64,000 nucleotides of DNA from NCBI RefSeq assembly GCF_033095945.1, contig NZ_AP026800.1:1116001-1180000 (forward strand). Direction: 5' to 3'. The notes under the pieces are model-generated. The model was not told where the DNA came from. It saw only the letters and a program-made list of their open reading frames with translations, and searched no databases. Every line of letters begins with the position of its first letter. Positions within the stretch are counted from its first letter, which is position 1. Source of the stretch: Bombiscardovia apis. Its GTDB lineage: Bacteria > Actinomycetota > Actinomycetes > Actinomycetales > Bifidobacteriaceae. Positions 34,952-44,984 of the stretch are shown in pieces. The position numbers and the translations under genes were made by a program.

Positions 34952-37189
34952 ATGAGTCAAGCGGCGCAGGCAAACAAGGGTCAGATTATCGATGGCCGAT
35001 ACCGCATCATAGGCAAAATCGCCGACGGCGGTATGGCTACAGTGTATGAGGCACTCGATCAGAGACTTGCCCGACACGTAGCCATTAAAATCATGCATAC
35101 TCAGCTGGCCCAAGGCCCCCACCGTGAGCAGTTCGAGGAGCGTTTTCGCAGGGAGGCCCGCTCGGCTGCTGCGATTGCCAACCCCCATATCGTACAGGTC
35201 TATGACACCGGCCAAGTAGACGGACTCGACTTTTTGGTTATGGAATACGTGCATGGAGTCAACCTGCGACATGAGATGAATGAGCAAGGCAACTTCAGCG
35301 TCCGCCAAACCATCCGCATCATCTCGGAAGTCTTAGATGGACTCGCCTCCGCACACGAAGCAGGTGTCATCCACCGCGATATTAAGCCTGAAAACATTCT
35401 TATCAACGATCGCGGCCATGTAGAAATCACCGATTTCGGTTTGGCCAGGGTGGCTTCTCAGTCAACCCTATCCTCAACCGGCATGCTCTTGGGCACTGCT
35501 GCCTACCTGCCGCCTGAAACGATTGAAAATAATCAAGCCACGCCTCAAGGCGACTTATATGCAGTGGGAATCGTGGCCTACGAGATGCTTTCCGGCTCGG
35601 TTCCTTTCCGCAGCGACAACCCGGTAACCGTAGTCTTCAAGCATGTCCACGAAGATGTGCCCCCCCTTAGCCAAGTGTGCCCCGGCATCGAGCCCAAAGT
35701 ATCTGATTTTGTAAAGCACCTAGTAGAGCGTTCGGTTGAAGCCCGCCCTACCGACGCAGGTGAGGCTCTGCGGGAATTGAACTCGCATTTAAGCGATTTA
35801 AGTCTGGAAGCCTGGCGCTTCCGGGCAAATCCTACAACAGACAATAGTGATGGCAGTAAGCCCACCCTCGTAGCCGCTGTGCCGGGCGCAGATCGGCAGA
35901 CTGACTCCCGTCACCAAATTGACTCAGAGGCCGCTACAGACCTCTTTGCTGGGCTTGGAGACGGCACTGACGAGGGCAGCTCCCCCGCAGAGAGAGATAA
36001 TCAGCGTTGGGATTCAGATGCCAGCAAGCCAGATGCAGTTGCTGCTCAAGATCGCACAACCACGACAGCAGAACATGCAGGCTCGGCGACAGCTACTCGG
36101 CCATATGAAACAGCTGATTCAACTTCAAAAAGCACAAACGCCGACGCTCAAGATACAGAACCGCTCGCGGCCGTCTACCAGTTGGGCAAACTCGACAAAC
36201 AGCCCACTCATCGCTGGCGTAAGCGTCTGCTCATTGCTTTACTGGTAGTGGTACTCCTAGCAGGGGCCGGAGCTGGCGGCGGCGCTTGGTGGTATTTCCG
36301 AGGCCCCGGTTCGTATTGGAAACTGCCCAAACCCGGCGATGTCTCCTGCCAAATTAACCAGTCATGCTCTATCACCGGAGCTGACTTTGCCCGGTATGAG
36401 CAGAATCTCAAAGTGGCAGGCATTCCCTACAAGACCAAACAGGATTACAGCGATACGGTTGCCGAGGGGCACATTATCTCAGCTCAGCCTAGTACGGTCG
36501 ATGCCCAGGTCAGCAAACGCGGCGGCAATGTCAACCTTATTATTTCGCAAGGCGTGCGCACAGCTATCATTCCTGCCGACATTTTAAACCCGCAATCCCC
36601 TTCTGGTGCCCAACCACTCGAAGCTCTCAAAAACGCTGGATTCGATAACGTCCAACACCAAGAAGACAAAGACCAGTATTCGATGGATGTGCCCGGCGGC
36701 GCAGCTCTCGCCATTACTCCCGAGCCAGGCAGCACGCTCAAGCACAACGAGCCGATTGCGCTCACCCTGTCCAAGGGCAAGATGCCGGTCAGCATGCCCG
36801 ACATCGTTGGCAAAAGTAAGCAAGACGCCCTCGCCGCTCTCAGCGCGGACCGCTTGACAGCCAACCTAAGCGAACAGTGGTCAGACACCGTTCCTAGCGG
36901 GCAGATTATGTCAGCCTCCCACAAGGCAGGAGACCAGCTCCACTGGGGCGATCAGGTTGAAGCAGTCGTATCTAAGGGGCCTCAAATGGTTACTCTTCCA
37001 GACCTGCGCGGTAAGAATGAAGACGAAGCTAGCAAGATCTTAAAAAGTCTGGGGCTCGATGTGAAACTCTCCGCTCCCCTAGGAGATTTGTCGCACACTG
37101 TTCGATTGCAAAGCCCGGCACCAGGTCAACAAGTTCGCCTGCACGGTGAGGATGGCAAACCAACTGTCATCACCCTCACCGTTGTCTGA
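34952..37189 (+). CDS. PASTA-domain serine/threonine protein kinase (PknL/PknB-like)
   Basis: This 745-residue membrane kinase has a Hanks-type kinase domain (residues 17-275). The ATP-binding lysine is K46 in HVAIKIMH, the catalytic HRD is H141-D143 in HRDIKPEN, and the DFG is 161-163. A 150-residue disordered linker leads to one membrane helix (about 424-447), followed by four PASTA-like repeats outside the cell. PASTA domains bind peptidoglycan fragments, so it probably senses cell-wall state. The neighbouring polyprenyl synthase and PlsC genes suggest it is the PknL orthologue rather than the division-cluster PknB. The ATG at 34952 lacks a Shine-Dalgarno but has TACGAT ending 7 nt upstream. 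Confidence 0.88.
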   Translation: MSQAAQANKGQIIDGRYRIIGKIADGGMATVYEALDQRLARHVAIKIMHTQLAQGPHREQFEERFRREARSAAAIANPHIVQVYDTGQVDGLDFLVMEYVHGVNLRHEMNEQGNFSVRQTIRIISEVLDGLASAHEAGVIHRDIKPENILINDRGHVEITDFGLARVASQSTLSSTGMLLGTAAYLPPETIENNQATPQGDLYAVGIVAYEMLSGSVPFRSDNPVTVVFKHVHEDVPPLSQVCPGIEPKVSDFVKHLVERSVEARPTDAGEALRELNSHLSDLSLEAWRFRANPTTDNSDGSKPTLVAAVPGADRQTDSRHQIDSEAATDLFAGLGDGTDEGSSPAERDNQRWDSDASKPDAVAAQDRTTTTAEHAGSATATRPYETADSTSKSTNADAQDTEPLAAVYQLGKLDKQPTHRWRKRLLIALLVVVLLAGAGAGGGAWWYFRGPGSYWKLPKPGDVSCQINQSCSITGADFARYEQNLKVAGIPYKTKQDYSDTVAEGHIISAQPSTVDAQVSKRGGNVNLIISQGVRTAIIPADILNPQSPSGAQPLEALKNAGFDNVQHQEDKDQYSMDVPGGAALAITPEPGSTLKHNEPIALTLSKGKMPVSMPDIVGKSKQDALAALSADRLTANLSEQWSDTVPSGQIMSASHKAGDQLHWGDQVEAVVSKGPQMVTLPDLRGKNEDEASKILKSLGLDVKLSAPLGDLSHTVRLQSPAPGQQVRLHGEDGKPTVITLTVV

Positions 37190-37207
37190 GATGAACTAAA
37201 CTCGGCC

Positions 37208-37891
37208 TTACTGCTGGGCCGCTACCCGCTTCTTAACCACTTGTGCATAGATGTCGACGTATTCTTGACCACTCATGCGCTGAATTTCTTTCATCACTTG
37301 GTCGGTCAGCTGTCGAATTTCTTCGTGGGTGATTTGATTCACGCTCTCTTTGCGCACCATAATTGGCTGACCAAAGATGACCTTAGTAGAGCCCTTACTG
37401 GGCATCGTTTTACCCGGCCGCTGCAATTCGCGCGTGCCAATGATGGCGGTGGGAATAATGGGGCTGCCAGTTTCAAATGCTAAGCGGGCCATACCAGTGT
37501 GACCACGATAGAGACGACCGTCTGGGCTACGAGTACCTTCCGGATGAATACCGAAGACGTGGCCCTGGTCGAGCACCTGTCGAGCAGTTTCGAGGGCTCC
37601 CAGAGACTTAGAACCGCCAGAACGGTCGACGGGGAATACACCTACTGAAGTGAACCACCGTTTTTTCAGACGCCCCTTAAGTCCTGTGCCGTTAAAGTAT
37701 TCATCCTTGGCCATAAAGTGAATCATGCGCGGGCTAGCAAGCGGCAAGAGACCATCGTCTATGACTGCCAGATGGTTCGAGGCAATGATGACCGGCCCCT
37801 GAGTTGGAATATGCTCCGCCCCTTCCACGCTCGGTTTGAACCAGAATCGAGCCAGTGGTCCTAAGAGCTTGACGTAGAACCGGTAGTTCAC
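37208..37891 (-). CDS. plsC: 1-acyl-sn-glycerol-3-phosphate acyltransferase family protein
   Basis: This 227-residue PlsC-type acyltransferase has the catalytic box NHLAVID (NHx4D), the substrate-binding FPVDRSGG region and the EGTRSPDGRLYRGHTG block. It adds the second acyl chain in phosphatidic acid synthesis at the inner face of the membrane. The start is a GTG at 37891 preceded by AAGGGAGG. It is convergent with the kinase gene, with an 18-nt gap, and divergent from the small membrane protein. Confidence 0.88.
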   Translation of the reverse strand: MNYRFYVKLLGPLARFWFKPSVEGAEHIPTQGPVIIASNHLAVIDDGLLPLASPRMIHFMAKDEYFNGTGLKGRLKKRWFTSVGVFPVDRSGGSKSLGALETARQVLDQGHVFGIHPEGTRSPDGRLYRGHTGMARLAFETGSPIIPTAIIGTRELQRPGKTMPSKGSTKVIFGQPIMVRKESVNQITHEEIRQLTDQVMKEIQRMSGQEYVDIYAQVVKKRVAAQQ

Positions 37892-37959
37892 AGAGCCTCC
37901 CTTGTGTAACAGTCCAAGCCGAGTAGCGGATGACTTCCACCACGGTTACTCTTAGACGT

Positions 37960-38514
37960 ATGACCCAGCACAAGAATAGCAACGACGATGACAAGCCTCA
38001 ACACTCAGCAGATTCTTCTCAATCCAGTGGCAGCTCAAGTGATGACTCTTGGCAAGCATTTGTGAGCGCACATAGTGACGATTTAAGCGATATTGAATCC
38101 TCGCACACTGCCAAACGATTCGAGCGCAAGGCCCGAAAAGATAGCAAGAAAGCAGCCCTTAAAGCTAGTGACTTGGACCACTCTGCATTCGTGTCCGCAA
38201 GTTCGGGAGCAGGCCGCGGACCCCGTGATTTTTCGTCTAGTTGGCTAGATACCGACCAAGTGATGGACCAAGCCAGCGATTTTGTGCCACCAAACCCTCA
38301 GCTGGGCCACCCTAGCGCCGCAATCGTCTTATATGCTCTCTTATCGCTCATTGGGGTCATCGGCTTGGTAGCGGCCCTGTTTGCGCCTCGCCTGCCCGGC
38401 ATTCTTGGACCCATTTTCGCCCTATGCACCCTCATTGGCGTTGCTGGGCTCATATCCAGCCGGAAAGACTTCAGGTATAGCAAAGACCCCGGCGATGATG
38501 GCGCCAGGGTCTAA
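37960..38514 (+). CDS. Small two-helix membrane protein, conserved actinobacterial type
   Basis: The 184-residue protein has a polar, Ser/Asp/Lys-rich N-terminal 110 residues and then a FVPPNPQL motif. Two membrane helices follow (about 126-147 and 150-168), and the tail ends DPGDDGARV. The FVPP motif plus the Asp-rich GDDGA ending resembles an uncharacterised membrane protein family seen next to lipid genes in Actinobacteria (inference from memory). The ATG at 37960 has TACTCT ending 7 nt before it and no Shine-Dalgarno. An in-frame ATG at 37930 is the alternative. Confidence 0.7.
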   Translation: MTQHKNSNDDDKPQHSADSSQSSGSSSDDSWQAFVSAHSDDLSDIESSHTAKRFERKARKDSKKAALKASDLDHSAFVSASSGAGRGPRDFSSSWLDTDQVMDQASDFVPPNPQLGHPSAAIVLYALLSLIGVIGLVAALFAPRLPGILGPIFALCTLIGVAGLISSRKDFRYSKDPGDDGARV

Positions 38515-38542
38515 TGTTTATATGCGGTCTAAGAGAACTTGA

Positions 38543-41419
38543 CTACTTCTCGTTCTGACCGTGGCACATCTTGTACTTCCTGCCCGAACCGCAAGGGCAG
38601 GGAGCGTTCTTAGAAGTGCCGGGGTAAGTCTTGCCGTCTGACCAGGGAGTGCGATCCTCCTCAGCCTTTGGGCGCTTGCTCACAGGAACAGCCTTCTCGG
38701 CATGGCTAATAGGTTCGGGGCCTACGATACCGGCCTCGTCGTCCTCATCTTCGGATGCTTCCTGAGCTTGGCTCTCGGCAGCTTCCTCGACATCAGCACT
38801 CTCGTCGACTGTATCTGGATCTTCGGGAGCTTCGTAGCTGACTTCCTCAGCCTCATGAGCACCAATCTCAGCATCCTGATCGTCGTCGATTTCGTCCATG
38901 TTTTGGTCGCTTTCAACGACCTTATCGAGGTCAACGTTGAAGAGCAGCTGGACGCTTTCCTCCTTGATAGCATCAATCATGGAGTTGTACATCTGGAAAC
39001 CCTCGCGCTGGTACTCAACGAGCGGGTCACGCTGGCCCATACCACGCAGACCGATACCATCCTTAAGGTAATCCATCTCGTAGAGGTGTTCACGCCACTT
39101 TTGATCAAGCACCGAGAGCACAACACGTCGTTCGAGCTGACGCATGGGCTCTTCGCCAATCTCGTCTTCGCGATCTTGATACTCGCTATCGGCATCTTCA
39201 ATGAGCTGCTTAAGCAGAGCTTTCACAGCCTTATCACCCTTGAGCTTGTTTACCGACTCCTGAGCTTCCTCTTGATCAAGTCCGATCTTGTAGAGGCTGT
39301 CTAGAGCCGTCCATAGGCCTTCCCAATCCCAGTCAGCAGGCTTGTCAGAACCCTTTTGGGCACCACGAACATAAGACTCGATAGTATCGTGCAGGAAGCG
39401 CTCAATATCGCTGCGGATATCTTCGCCTTGGAGCACGGCCTGACGCTCGGCATAAATAACCTTGCGCTGCTTGTTCATAACGTCGTCGTACTTCAAGACG
39501 TTCTTACGAATCTCGTAGTTGCGCGATTCGACCGACTTCTGTGCGTTGCGCACACCCTTAGACACAGACTTGGACTCGATGGGTTCGCCTTCAGGCATGC
39601 CCTTAGACAGCACACGAGCCACCAGCTGTGTGTTGAACAAACGCATCAAGTCATCTTCCAAGCTCAGGTAGAAGCGGGACTCGCCCGGATCTCCCTGACG
39701 GCCAGAACGACCGCGCAGCTGGTTATCAATACGGCGAGACTCGTGACGCTCGGTACCCAAGACATAGAGGCCGCCAAGTTCCACAACTTCCTCGTGCTCG
39801 TCCTTGACTTGCTCCTTAACCTGCTCAACAGTCTCGGGCCACAGCCGCTCGTAATCTTCCGGCGTGTCGTCAGGAGAATAACCCTGATCTTTGAGCTTTT
39901 GGTCAGCCAAGAATTCAACGTTACCGCCGAGCATAATATCGGTACCACGACCAGCCATGTTGGTAGCCACCGTTACGGCACCCTTACGACCTGCCACAGC
40001 AACGACGCCAGCTTCCTTAGCATGCTGCTTGGCGTTGAGAACCTGATGGTCAATTCCTGCGACATCAAGCAAAGAAGAAACAACCTCAGAAGACTCCACC
40101 GAAGCAGTGCCCAAGAGCACTGGCTGGCCGGAAGCGTGACGCTTGGCCACATCCTTGACGATTGCAGTCAGCTTTTCCTTCTTGGTACGGAAAATCAAGT
40201 CGTCTTGATCCTTGCGAACCATCGGCTTGTTAGTAGGAATGGGGAGCACACCCAGCTTATAGGTGTTCATGAACTCGGCAGCTTCAGTCTCGGCCGTACC
40301 GGTCATGCCCGAAAGCTTGTCGTACATGCGGAAGTAGTTCTGCAAGGTGATGGTCGCGAAGGTCTGGTTCTCAGCCTGAACTTCTACGCCCTCTTTCGCT
40401 TCGATAGCCTGGTGGAGACCCTCGTTGTAGCGACGACCGTGCAGCAGACGACCGGTGTGTTCATCAACAATGAGCACCTCGCCACCCTGAACCACGTAAT
40501 CGCGGTCCTTCAAGAAGAGTTCCTTGGCCTTGATGGCGTTGTTGAGGTAACCAATGAGAGAGGTGTTGTTGGGCTCATAGAGGTTGTCGATGCCTAAGAA
40601 ATCCTCAACCTTGGTGATACCGGGGTCGAGAATACCGATAACCTTCTTTTTCTCGTCGACATCGTAGTCTTCGTCGCGAGTCAGCTTGGGAGCTAACTTA
40701 GCGAACTGACGGTACCAACGAGTGACATCGCCCTCAGCAGGACCAGAGATGATCAACGGGGTACGGGCCTCATCAATCAGAATTGAATCGACCTCATCGA
40801 CGACAGCGAAGTGGTGTCCGCGCTGCACCAAATCGGCCTTGTCCCAAGCCATGTTATCGCGCAGGTAATCGAAGCCAAACTCATTGTTGGTACCGTAAGT
40901 CACATCAGCTTCATACTGCTTGCGACGCTCAGCAGGCTTCTGGTCCGTGATAATGCAACCAACGCTCATACCCAAGAAACGGAAAATGCGACCCATGAGC
41001 TCGCTCTGGTAGCTGGCCAAGTAATCGTTGACGGTAATGACGTGTACGCCCTTACCCTCCAAAGCATTCAAGTAAGCCGGCAAGGTAGCCACCAAGGTCT
41101 TACCTTCACCAGTCTTCATCTCAGCGATGTTGCCCCAATGTAGGGCAGCGCCGCCCATGAGCTGCACGTCGAAGTGACGCTGCCCCAAAGTCCTCTTAGA
41201 CACCTCACGCACCGTAGCGAAAGCCTCAGGCATCAAATCGTCAAGCTTCTCGCCCTTGTCTAGGCGTTCTCTGAATTTGGCGGTCTGACCTTTGAGCTCT
41301 TCATCGCTCATCGCGGAGATCTGATCCTCCAAAGCATTGGTCTCTTTCGCCACATGCTCCAGTTTATGAAGCTGGTGCCCCTCACCCATGCGAAGGATCT
41401 TGTCCAAGACTACTACCAC
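38543..41419 (-). CDS. secA: Protein translocase ATPase SecA
   Basis: This 958-residue motor ATPase drives pre-proteins through SecYEG. It has the DEAD-motor Walker [38 protein letters not shown], the second nucleotide domain ([16 protein letters not shown]), the helical scaffold and an acidic linker. The C-terminal zinc SEC-C motif is [14 protein letters not shown]. The start is a GTG at 41419 with AGGGAG 6 nt upstream ([14 protein letters not shown]). The longer in-frame start at 41485 is rejected. It has its own promoter at 41495-41524, downstream of hpf. Confidence 0.96.
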   Translation of the reverse strand: MVVVLDKILRMGEGHQLHKLEHVAKETNALEDQISAMSDEELKGQTAKFRERLDKGEKLDDLMPEAFATVREVSKRTLGQRHFDVQLMGGAALHWGNIAEMKTGEGKTLVATLPAYLNALEGKGVHVITVNDYLASYQSELMGRIFRFLGMSVGCIITDQKPAERRKQYEADVTYGTNNEFGFDYLRDNMAWDKADLVQRGHHFAVVDEVDSILIDEARTPLIISGPAEGDVTRWYRQFAKLAPKLTRDEDYDVDEKKKVIGILDPGITKVEDFLGIDNLYEPNNTSLIGYLNNAIKAKELFLKDRDYVVQGGEVLIVDEHTGRLLHGRRYNEGLHQAIEAKEGVEVQAENQTFATITLQNYFRMYDKLSGMTGTAETEAAEFMNTYKLGVLPIPTNKPMVRKDQDDLIFRTKKEKLTAIVKDVAKRHASGQPVLLGTASVESSEVVSSLLDVAGIDHQVLNAKQHAKEAGVVAVAGRKGAVTVATNMAGRGTDIMLGGNVEFLADQKLKDQGYSPDDTPEDYERLWPETVEQVKEQVKDEHEEVVELGGLYVLGTERHESRRIDNQLRGRSGRQGDPGESRFYLSLEDDLMRLFNTQLVARVLSKGMPEGEPIESKSVSKGVRNAQKSVESRNYEIRKNVLKYDDVMNKQRKVIYAERQAVLQGEDIRSDIERFLHDTIESYVRGAQKGSDKPADWDWEGLWTALDSLYKIGLDQEEAQESVNKLKGDKAVKALLKQLIEDADSEYQDREDEIGEEPMRQLERRVVLSVLDQKWREHLYEMDYLKDGIGLRGMGQRDPLVEYQREGFQMYNSMIDAIKEESVQLLFNVDLDKVVESDQNMDEIDDDQDAEIGAHEAEEVSYEAPEDPDTVDESADVEEAAESQAQEASEDEDDEAGIVGPEPISHAEKAVPVSKRPKAEEDRTPWSDGKTYPGTSKNAPCPCGSGRKYKMCHGQNEK

Positions 41420-41494
41420 GTTGCGCTCCCTATGGTTCTTCCCAACAATACTCAAATCTAGCCCAGTGGGTCCAGCTAGGCTCAAGCCTTCCCC

Positions 41495-41524
41495 ATATTA
41501 CGCGGCCTGCAAGATTTTCTCTAA
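41495..41524 (-). promoter_or_regulatory. secA: secA promoter
   Basis: On the minus strand TTAGAG (41524-41519) and TAATAT (41500-41495) are 18 nt apart, 76 nt before the secA start codon. Confidence 0.55.
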
Positions 41525-41712
41525 AATAGCATCTTACCCGAACAAAACGCCGCCCAGTTTGACCGTAAAATTCGTATATTCCAAGCCACGAATGGCGCGC
41601 GTCTTGGGCCACTCATGTGCTTCGGCGGCATAGTCTTCAGGACTCAATGATCTGATGAATGCATTACTGCTTGCTGAGTGAGACCTGAGTGTATATAGTC
41701 CATCACGTGCAA

Positions 41713-41746
41713 GAGCAGGTGCCTCGGATTTTCGGGACACCCGCTC
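41713..41746 (-). terminator. hpf terminator
   Basis: On the minus strand GAGCGGGTGTCCCG and CGAGGCACCTGCTC form a long stem with few mismatches around an AAAATC loop, about 60 nt after the hpf stop. A short TT follows, so it is a moderate intrinsic terminator. Confidence 0.6.
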
Positions 41747-41805
41747 CTACACTCTTACTGGATTGAGCTACACAGATAGTTTGCTCTGCTTGGTCAATTC
41801 ATGGC

Positions 41806-42462
41806 TTACTTTATATGGTCCGGCGTGTCGATTTCAAAAACACCGTAGGACCAGCCGTGCCTGCGGTAAACCACAGATGGCCTGTTTGTCTCACTGTTAA
41901 CAAAGAGGAAGAAGTCATGACCGATGAGTTCCATTTCATAGAGTGCTTCATCGATACTCATGGGCTCTGCGATGTGCAGCTTGCGTCGAATCACGATAGG
42001 AGTATCGCCCACTTGCACTTCGACAGATTGCCCTGGACCTAAGTCTGAAGCCATGGCATCTTGTTGAGCGGAATTGCTTGGATTTGTCTCCTCGACAGGT
42101 TCTTCAAGTTGATCAACGGCAATGTCGAGAGGCAGAGGCGCACGGTCGAGTCCCCGGCGATGGTCCTTGCGACGGTCACGTGTGCGACGCAGGCGAAGGG
42201 TGAGCTTATCGAGAGCCCTATCGAATGCAGAAAACTCATCTGCGCTCGAAGCCTCTGCTCGAACCACAGTCTTACCAGCAATGACGGTCATCTCAACGCG
42301 AGTAGCTGAATCAGCCTGGCGGGGATTTCCTTCATGAGTGAGCACAACTTGGACGCGCTGGGCATCAGGCGCTATTGCGGTCACACGATTCATCTTATTT
42401 TCAACGACATCGCGGAACTTTTGCTTTATCTGCGTGTGGCGCCCTGTGATGACAATATCCAT
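41806..42462 (-). CDS. hpf: Ribosome hibernation promoting factor, long form
   Basis: The 218-residue protein has an N-terminal S30AE/YfiA domain (MDIVITGRHTQIKQKFRDVV, split here before the basic helix with RRTRDRRKDHRRG) and a linker. A C-terminal dimerisation domain follows (PIVIRRKLHIAEPMSIDEA; HDFFLFVNSET; VVYRRHGWSYGVFEID). Long HPF makes inactive 100S ribosome dimers when growth stops. The ATG follows AAGGAGG. A perfect palindrome lies 19 nt upstream. Confidence 0.94.
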   Translation of the reverse strand: MDIVITGRHTQIKQKFRDVVENKMNRVTAIAPDAQRVQVVLTHEGNPRQADSATRVEMTVIAGKTVVRAEASSADEFSAFDRALDKLTLRLRRTRDRRKDHRRGLDRAPLPLDIAVDQLEEPVEETNPSNSAQQDAMASDLGPGQSVEVQVGDTPIVIRRKLHIAEPMSIDEALYEMELIGHDFFLFVNSETNRPSVVYRRHGWSYGVFEIDTPDHIK

Positions 42463-42480
42463 GTGGACCTCCTTGTTTGA

Positions 42481-42497
42481 AACGAGTTCAACTCGTT
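42481..42497. promoter_or_regulatory. Perfect palindrome upstream of hpf
   Basis: AACGAGTT-C-AACTCGTT is a perfect 17-bp inverted repeat with a one-base centre. It starts 19 nt before the hpf ATG, inside the leader if transcription starts from TACAAT at 42545-42540. It is too tight for a stable RNA loop, so an operator for a dimeric regulator is more likely (inference). Confidence 0.45.
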
Positions 42498-42580
42498 GCG
42501 TACCCCAGCGAGCTTCACCAGCTACCGGGTTACCACTTCATTGTAGTCGATAGAGTTGGGAAACGTCTGTGCAATTACTG

Positions 42581-42607
42581 TAGTTTCACTCGACGCTAGT
42601 TTCACTC
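42581..42607 (+). promoter_or_regulatory. Tandem 11-bp direct repeat upstream of rnpB
   Basis: TAGTTTCACTC occurs at 42581-42591 and again at 42597-42607, 16 bp apart, about 40-65 bp before the rnpB 5' end. It may be part of the strong rnpB promoter or a duplicated factor site. The -10 itself is unclear (TAAGCT at 42633-42638 is a candidate). Confidence 0.35.
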
Positions 42608-42645
42608 AGACACGCGGTGGACAATCATCGGCTAAGCTAAGGAAT

Positions 42646-43008
42646 GTGAGACTCCTCGATGGTCGCGGCAGTTGCAAAACTGCTGAGGAACTTCCGGGCT
42701 CCGCAGAGCACGATGGCGGATAACGTCCGCCCAGGGTGACCTGAGAGAAAGCGCAACAGAGAGCAGACCGCCCGCTTGGTTTTCCAGGCGAGTAAGGGTG
42801 AAAGGGTGGTGTAAGAGACCACCGGGCTACTGGTAACAGCAGCCGCAAGGCAAGCCTCATCGGGAGCAAGGCCAAGCAGAAGGCGTTAAGGGTTGCTCGC
42901 CCTTGCCTTCGGGTAGGCCGCTAGAGCCTGGCGGTAACGTCAGGTCGAGATGGATGGCCATCCGTTCCTTCTAGGAACGACAAAACCCGGGGTATGAGGG
43001 GTCTCACA
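42646..43008 (+). ncRNA. rnpB: RNase P RNA (bacterial type A)
   Basis: The sequence shows the conserved cores of the RNase P ribozyme. Near the 5' end are GAGGAACTTCCGGGCTCC (P4 5' strand region) and CAGAGCACGATGGCGG with TAACGTCCGCCC. These are followed by GCAACAGAGAGCAGACCGCC, AGTAAGGGTGAAAGGGTGG with GTAAGAGACCACC, and GGTAACAGCAGC with AGCAAGGCCAAGCAG. Near the 3' end is GACAAAACCCGGGGTATGA (P4 3' strand). The ends GTGAGACTCCTC and GAGGGGTCTCAC form the P1 helix and set the boundaries to within a few bases. It processes the 5' ends of tRNA precursors. Its 3' end overlaps the stop codon of recX on the opposite strand. Confidence 0.93.
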
Positions 43009-43810
43009 TTTCCTCAGTTTCTACATCAGTGAAAACTTGCGCTGCAACTTCTTGTAAAAGCGCTGGATTATGGCCCTTTCGCCCTCCAGCTGACCAGAAA
43101 CGACGCTTGCGCACTTGTTGATCTAAGCCTTGAGTCTTCTTGGCTACAGCCCTTCCCAAGGAGTACGCAGAGTCGACGAATAGACCGCTGCGGGCAGCTT
43201 GCCCTACTACAGCTGCTGCAACCGGTTGACTGACTCCCTTGCGAGTCATTTCCATCAAACTTCCACGCTCTCCCAAATTTCGGCTCAGACAGTAGCGAAG
43301 GTAAGATTCGGCATAGGCTTGATCGTCGACTAAACCTAGCTCTTCTAATCGATCAACCGCCCGCTCAACAACGGCAGCATCGTAACCTTTAGCAAGCAGA
43401 CGCTCTACCAAGGCTTGCCGGGGTCGAGCAGCAGCATCAAGCAAGGTCAGACCAGCTTCTTTACATGCATCCTCGTCGAATGGATCCTTAGGGCCAGTTC
43501 CGGCAGAGTTGCCCCCGCGAAAACCGAAACCACCCTGTTTAGCCTGCCTGTTGCGCCGCCTCTTTGACTTGAATCGACGACTCTTACTCTTGTCATTTTC
43601 TCTAGGCAACTGTCCAAAGCTGCCTAGAGAGAGAACTCCTGAGGATTGAGATTGCGGTGCCGCCTCTATGTGATCTTGACCATCATCTGCTGCTTGATCA
43701 TATACACGCAGCTGTTTAACTTGGTGAGCGCTTGCCACGTTATCAGGTGTACCGCCATCCTGCTCGATACGAGCAGGATGGACCTTAAGGAAGGTGGAAG
43801 CCTCGATCAT
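43004..43810 (-). CDS. recX: RecX regulatory protein
   Basis: The 268-residue protein has its RecX domain in the C-terminal 150 residues (ALVERLLAKGYDAAVVERAV and the LGLVDDQAYAESYLRYCLS repeat). It limits RecA filament growth. The N-terminal 110 residues are extra, basic and Gly/Arg/Lys-rich (KSRRFKSKRRRNRQAKQGG), so the protein is longer than the usual 150-200. The ATG at 43810 is 10 nt after recA, so they are co-transcribed; the ribosome-binding site is weak. The stop codon lies within the 3' end of rnpB on the other strand. Confidence 0.87.
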   Translation of the reverse strand: MIEASTFLKVHPARIEQDGGTPDNVASAHQVKQLRVYDQAADDGQDHIEAAPQSQSSGVLSLGSFGQLPRENDKSKSRRFKSKRRRNRQAKQGGFGFRGGNSAGTGPKDPFDEDACKEAGLTLLDAAARPRQALVERLLAKGYDAAVVERAVDRLEELGLVDDQAYAESYLRYCLSRNLGERGSLMEMTRKGVSQPVAAAVVGQAARSGLFVDSAYSLGRAVAKKTQGLDQQVRKRRFWSAGGRKGHNPALLQEVAAQVFTDVETEEM

Positions 43811-43820
43811 GGCTAGTCTT

Positions 43821-44984
43821 TCAAGAAGCTTGAGCCGCTGCTACTGGCTGTCCTTTGCCGCTAGCAGTGGGTGCCGCCTTATCCGCATCCGCAGACTTGT
43901 CGGCTTCGCTTTCAGTCTCGCCTTCACCGTTTGAAGTAGCTGCCTTCAAACCAAAAGCGACTTTCACCTTATCTTCGACTTCCTGAGTCAAGCCAGGGTT
44001 GTCCTTCAAGAACTGACGAACGTTCTCGCGGCCCTGACCTAGCTGATCTCCTTCATACGTAAACCAAGAACCAGACTTCTTGATAACGTTGGCTTGCAAG
44101 GCCATATCAAGTACAGAGCCTTCTTTGGAGATGCCCTCGCCGTAGAGAATGTCGAACTCGGCAATCTTGAAAGGCGGAGCCATCTTGTTTTTGACGACCT
44201 TCACCTTGGTACGGTTGCCGACTGCGTCATCGCCGTTTTTCAAGGTTTGAATACGACGAATATCCATACGTACTGAGGCGTAGAACTTCAAAGCCTTGCC
44301 ACCAGTAGTGGTCTCAGGACTACCAAAGAATACGCCAATCTTTTCGCGCAACTGGTTAATGAAGATAGCAGTCGTGTTAGCCTGCGCTAAAGCACCGGTC
44401 ATCTTACGCAGAGCTTGGCTCATCAGCCTAGCTTGCAAACCAACGTGGCTATCTCCCATATCACCGTCAATTTCAGCTTTAGGCACCAAGGCTGCAACCG
44501 AATCGATGACAATGATGTCGAGCGCACCTGAACGAATCAGCATGTCAGCAATCTCAAGCGCCTGCTCACCGTTATCTGGCTGAGAAACAATGAGAGAGTC
44601 AGTATCCACGCCCAGCTTACGGGCGTACTCAGGGTCGAGAGCGTGCTCGGCATCGATAAATGCTGCCACTCCCCCGTTCTTTTGAGCGTTCGCCACAGAA
44701 TGCAGAGCCAAGGTAGTTTTGCCTGAGGATTCGGGGCCGTAGATTTCTACGATGCGACCTCGGGGCAAGCCACCGATACCCAAAGCCATGTCTAGGGCCA
44801 GAGAACCCGTGGGCACAACTTCTACATCTTGTACGGGCTTGTCTCCCAAGCGCATGGCAGAACCCTTACCAAAGTTCTTCTCCACCTGCGCCAAGGCGGT
44901 ATCTAGAGCAGCCTTGCGCCGAGGGTCCATGCTATCCAGGTCTTCTACCTTAGACTTGCCCTTGCTGTTTGCTTGATGTGCCAT
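43821..44984 (-). CDS. recA: Recombinase RecA
   Basis: This 387-residue recombinase does homologous strand exchange and stimulates LexA self-cleavage. It has Walker [10 protein letters not shown], Walker [16 protein letters not shown]-binding loop L2 ([21 protein letters not shown], split) and the conserved NQLREKIG. The C-terminal tail is long, acidic and Ala-rich. The ATG at 44984 follows AAGGAG; an ATG at 45002 is the alternative. Expression is probably SOS-controlled through the box at 45144-45157. Confidence 0.97.
   Translation of the reverse strand: MAHQANSKGKSKVEDLDSMDPRRKAALDTALAQVEKNFGKGSAMRLGDKPVQDVEVVPTGSLALDMALGIGGLPRGRIVEIYGPESSGKTTLALHSVANAQKNGGVAAFIDAEHALDPEYARKLGVDTDSLIVSQPDNGEQALEIADMLIRSGALDIIVIDSVAALVPKAEIDGDMGDSHVGLQARLMSQALRKMTGALAQANTTAIFINQLREKIGVFFGSPETTTGGKALKFYASVRMDIRRIQTLKNGDDAVGNRTKVKVVKNKMAPPFKIAEFDILYGEGISKEGSVLDMALQANVIKKSGSWFTYEGDQLGQGRENVRQFLKDNPGLTQEVEDKVKVAFGLKAATSNGEGETESEADKSADADKAAPTASGKGQPVAAAQAS

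Larger units (their letters stand above)
41420..41805. other. hpf-secA intergenic region
   Basis: This 386-base gap holds the hpf terminator (41713-41746) and the secA promoter (41495-41524). A 68-codon minus-strand ORF (41534-41740) starts inside the hpf terminator and has only a marginal AGGAG. I see no tRNA, no known small RNA and no further gene. Confidence 0.5.

Noticed and set aside
39356-40597. Long plus-strand open frame of 413 codons
   Set aside because: Lies wholly antisense inside secA; composition follows the SecA codons and there is no ribosome-binding site or recognisable domain.
41534-41740. 68-codon minus-strand ORF between hpf and secA
   Set aside because: Starts with GTG inside the hpf terminator stem, only marginal AGGAG, no family resemblance.
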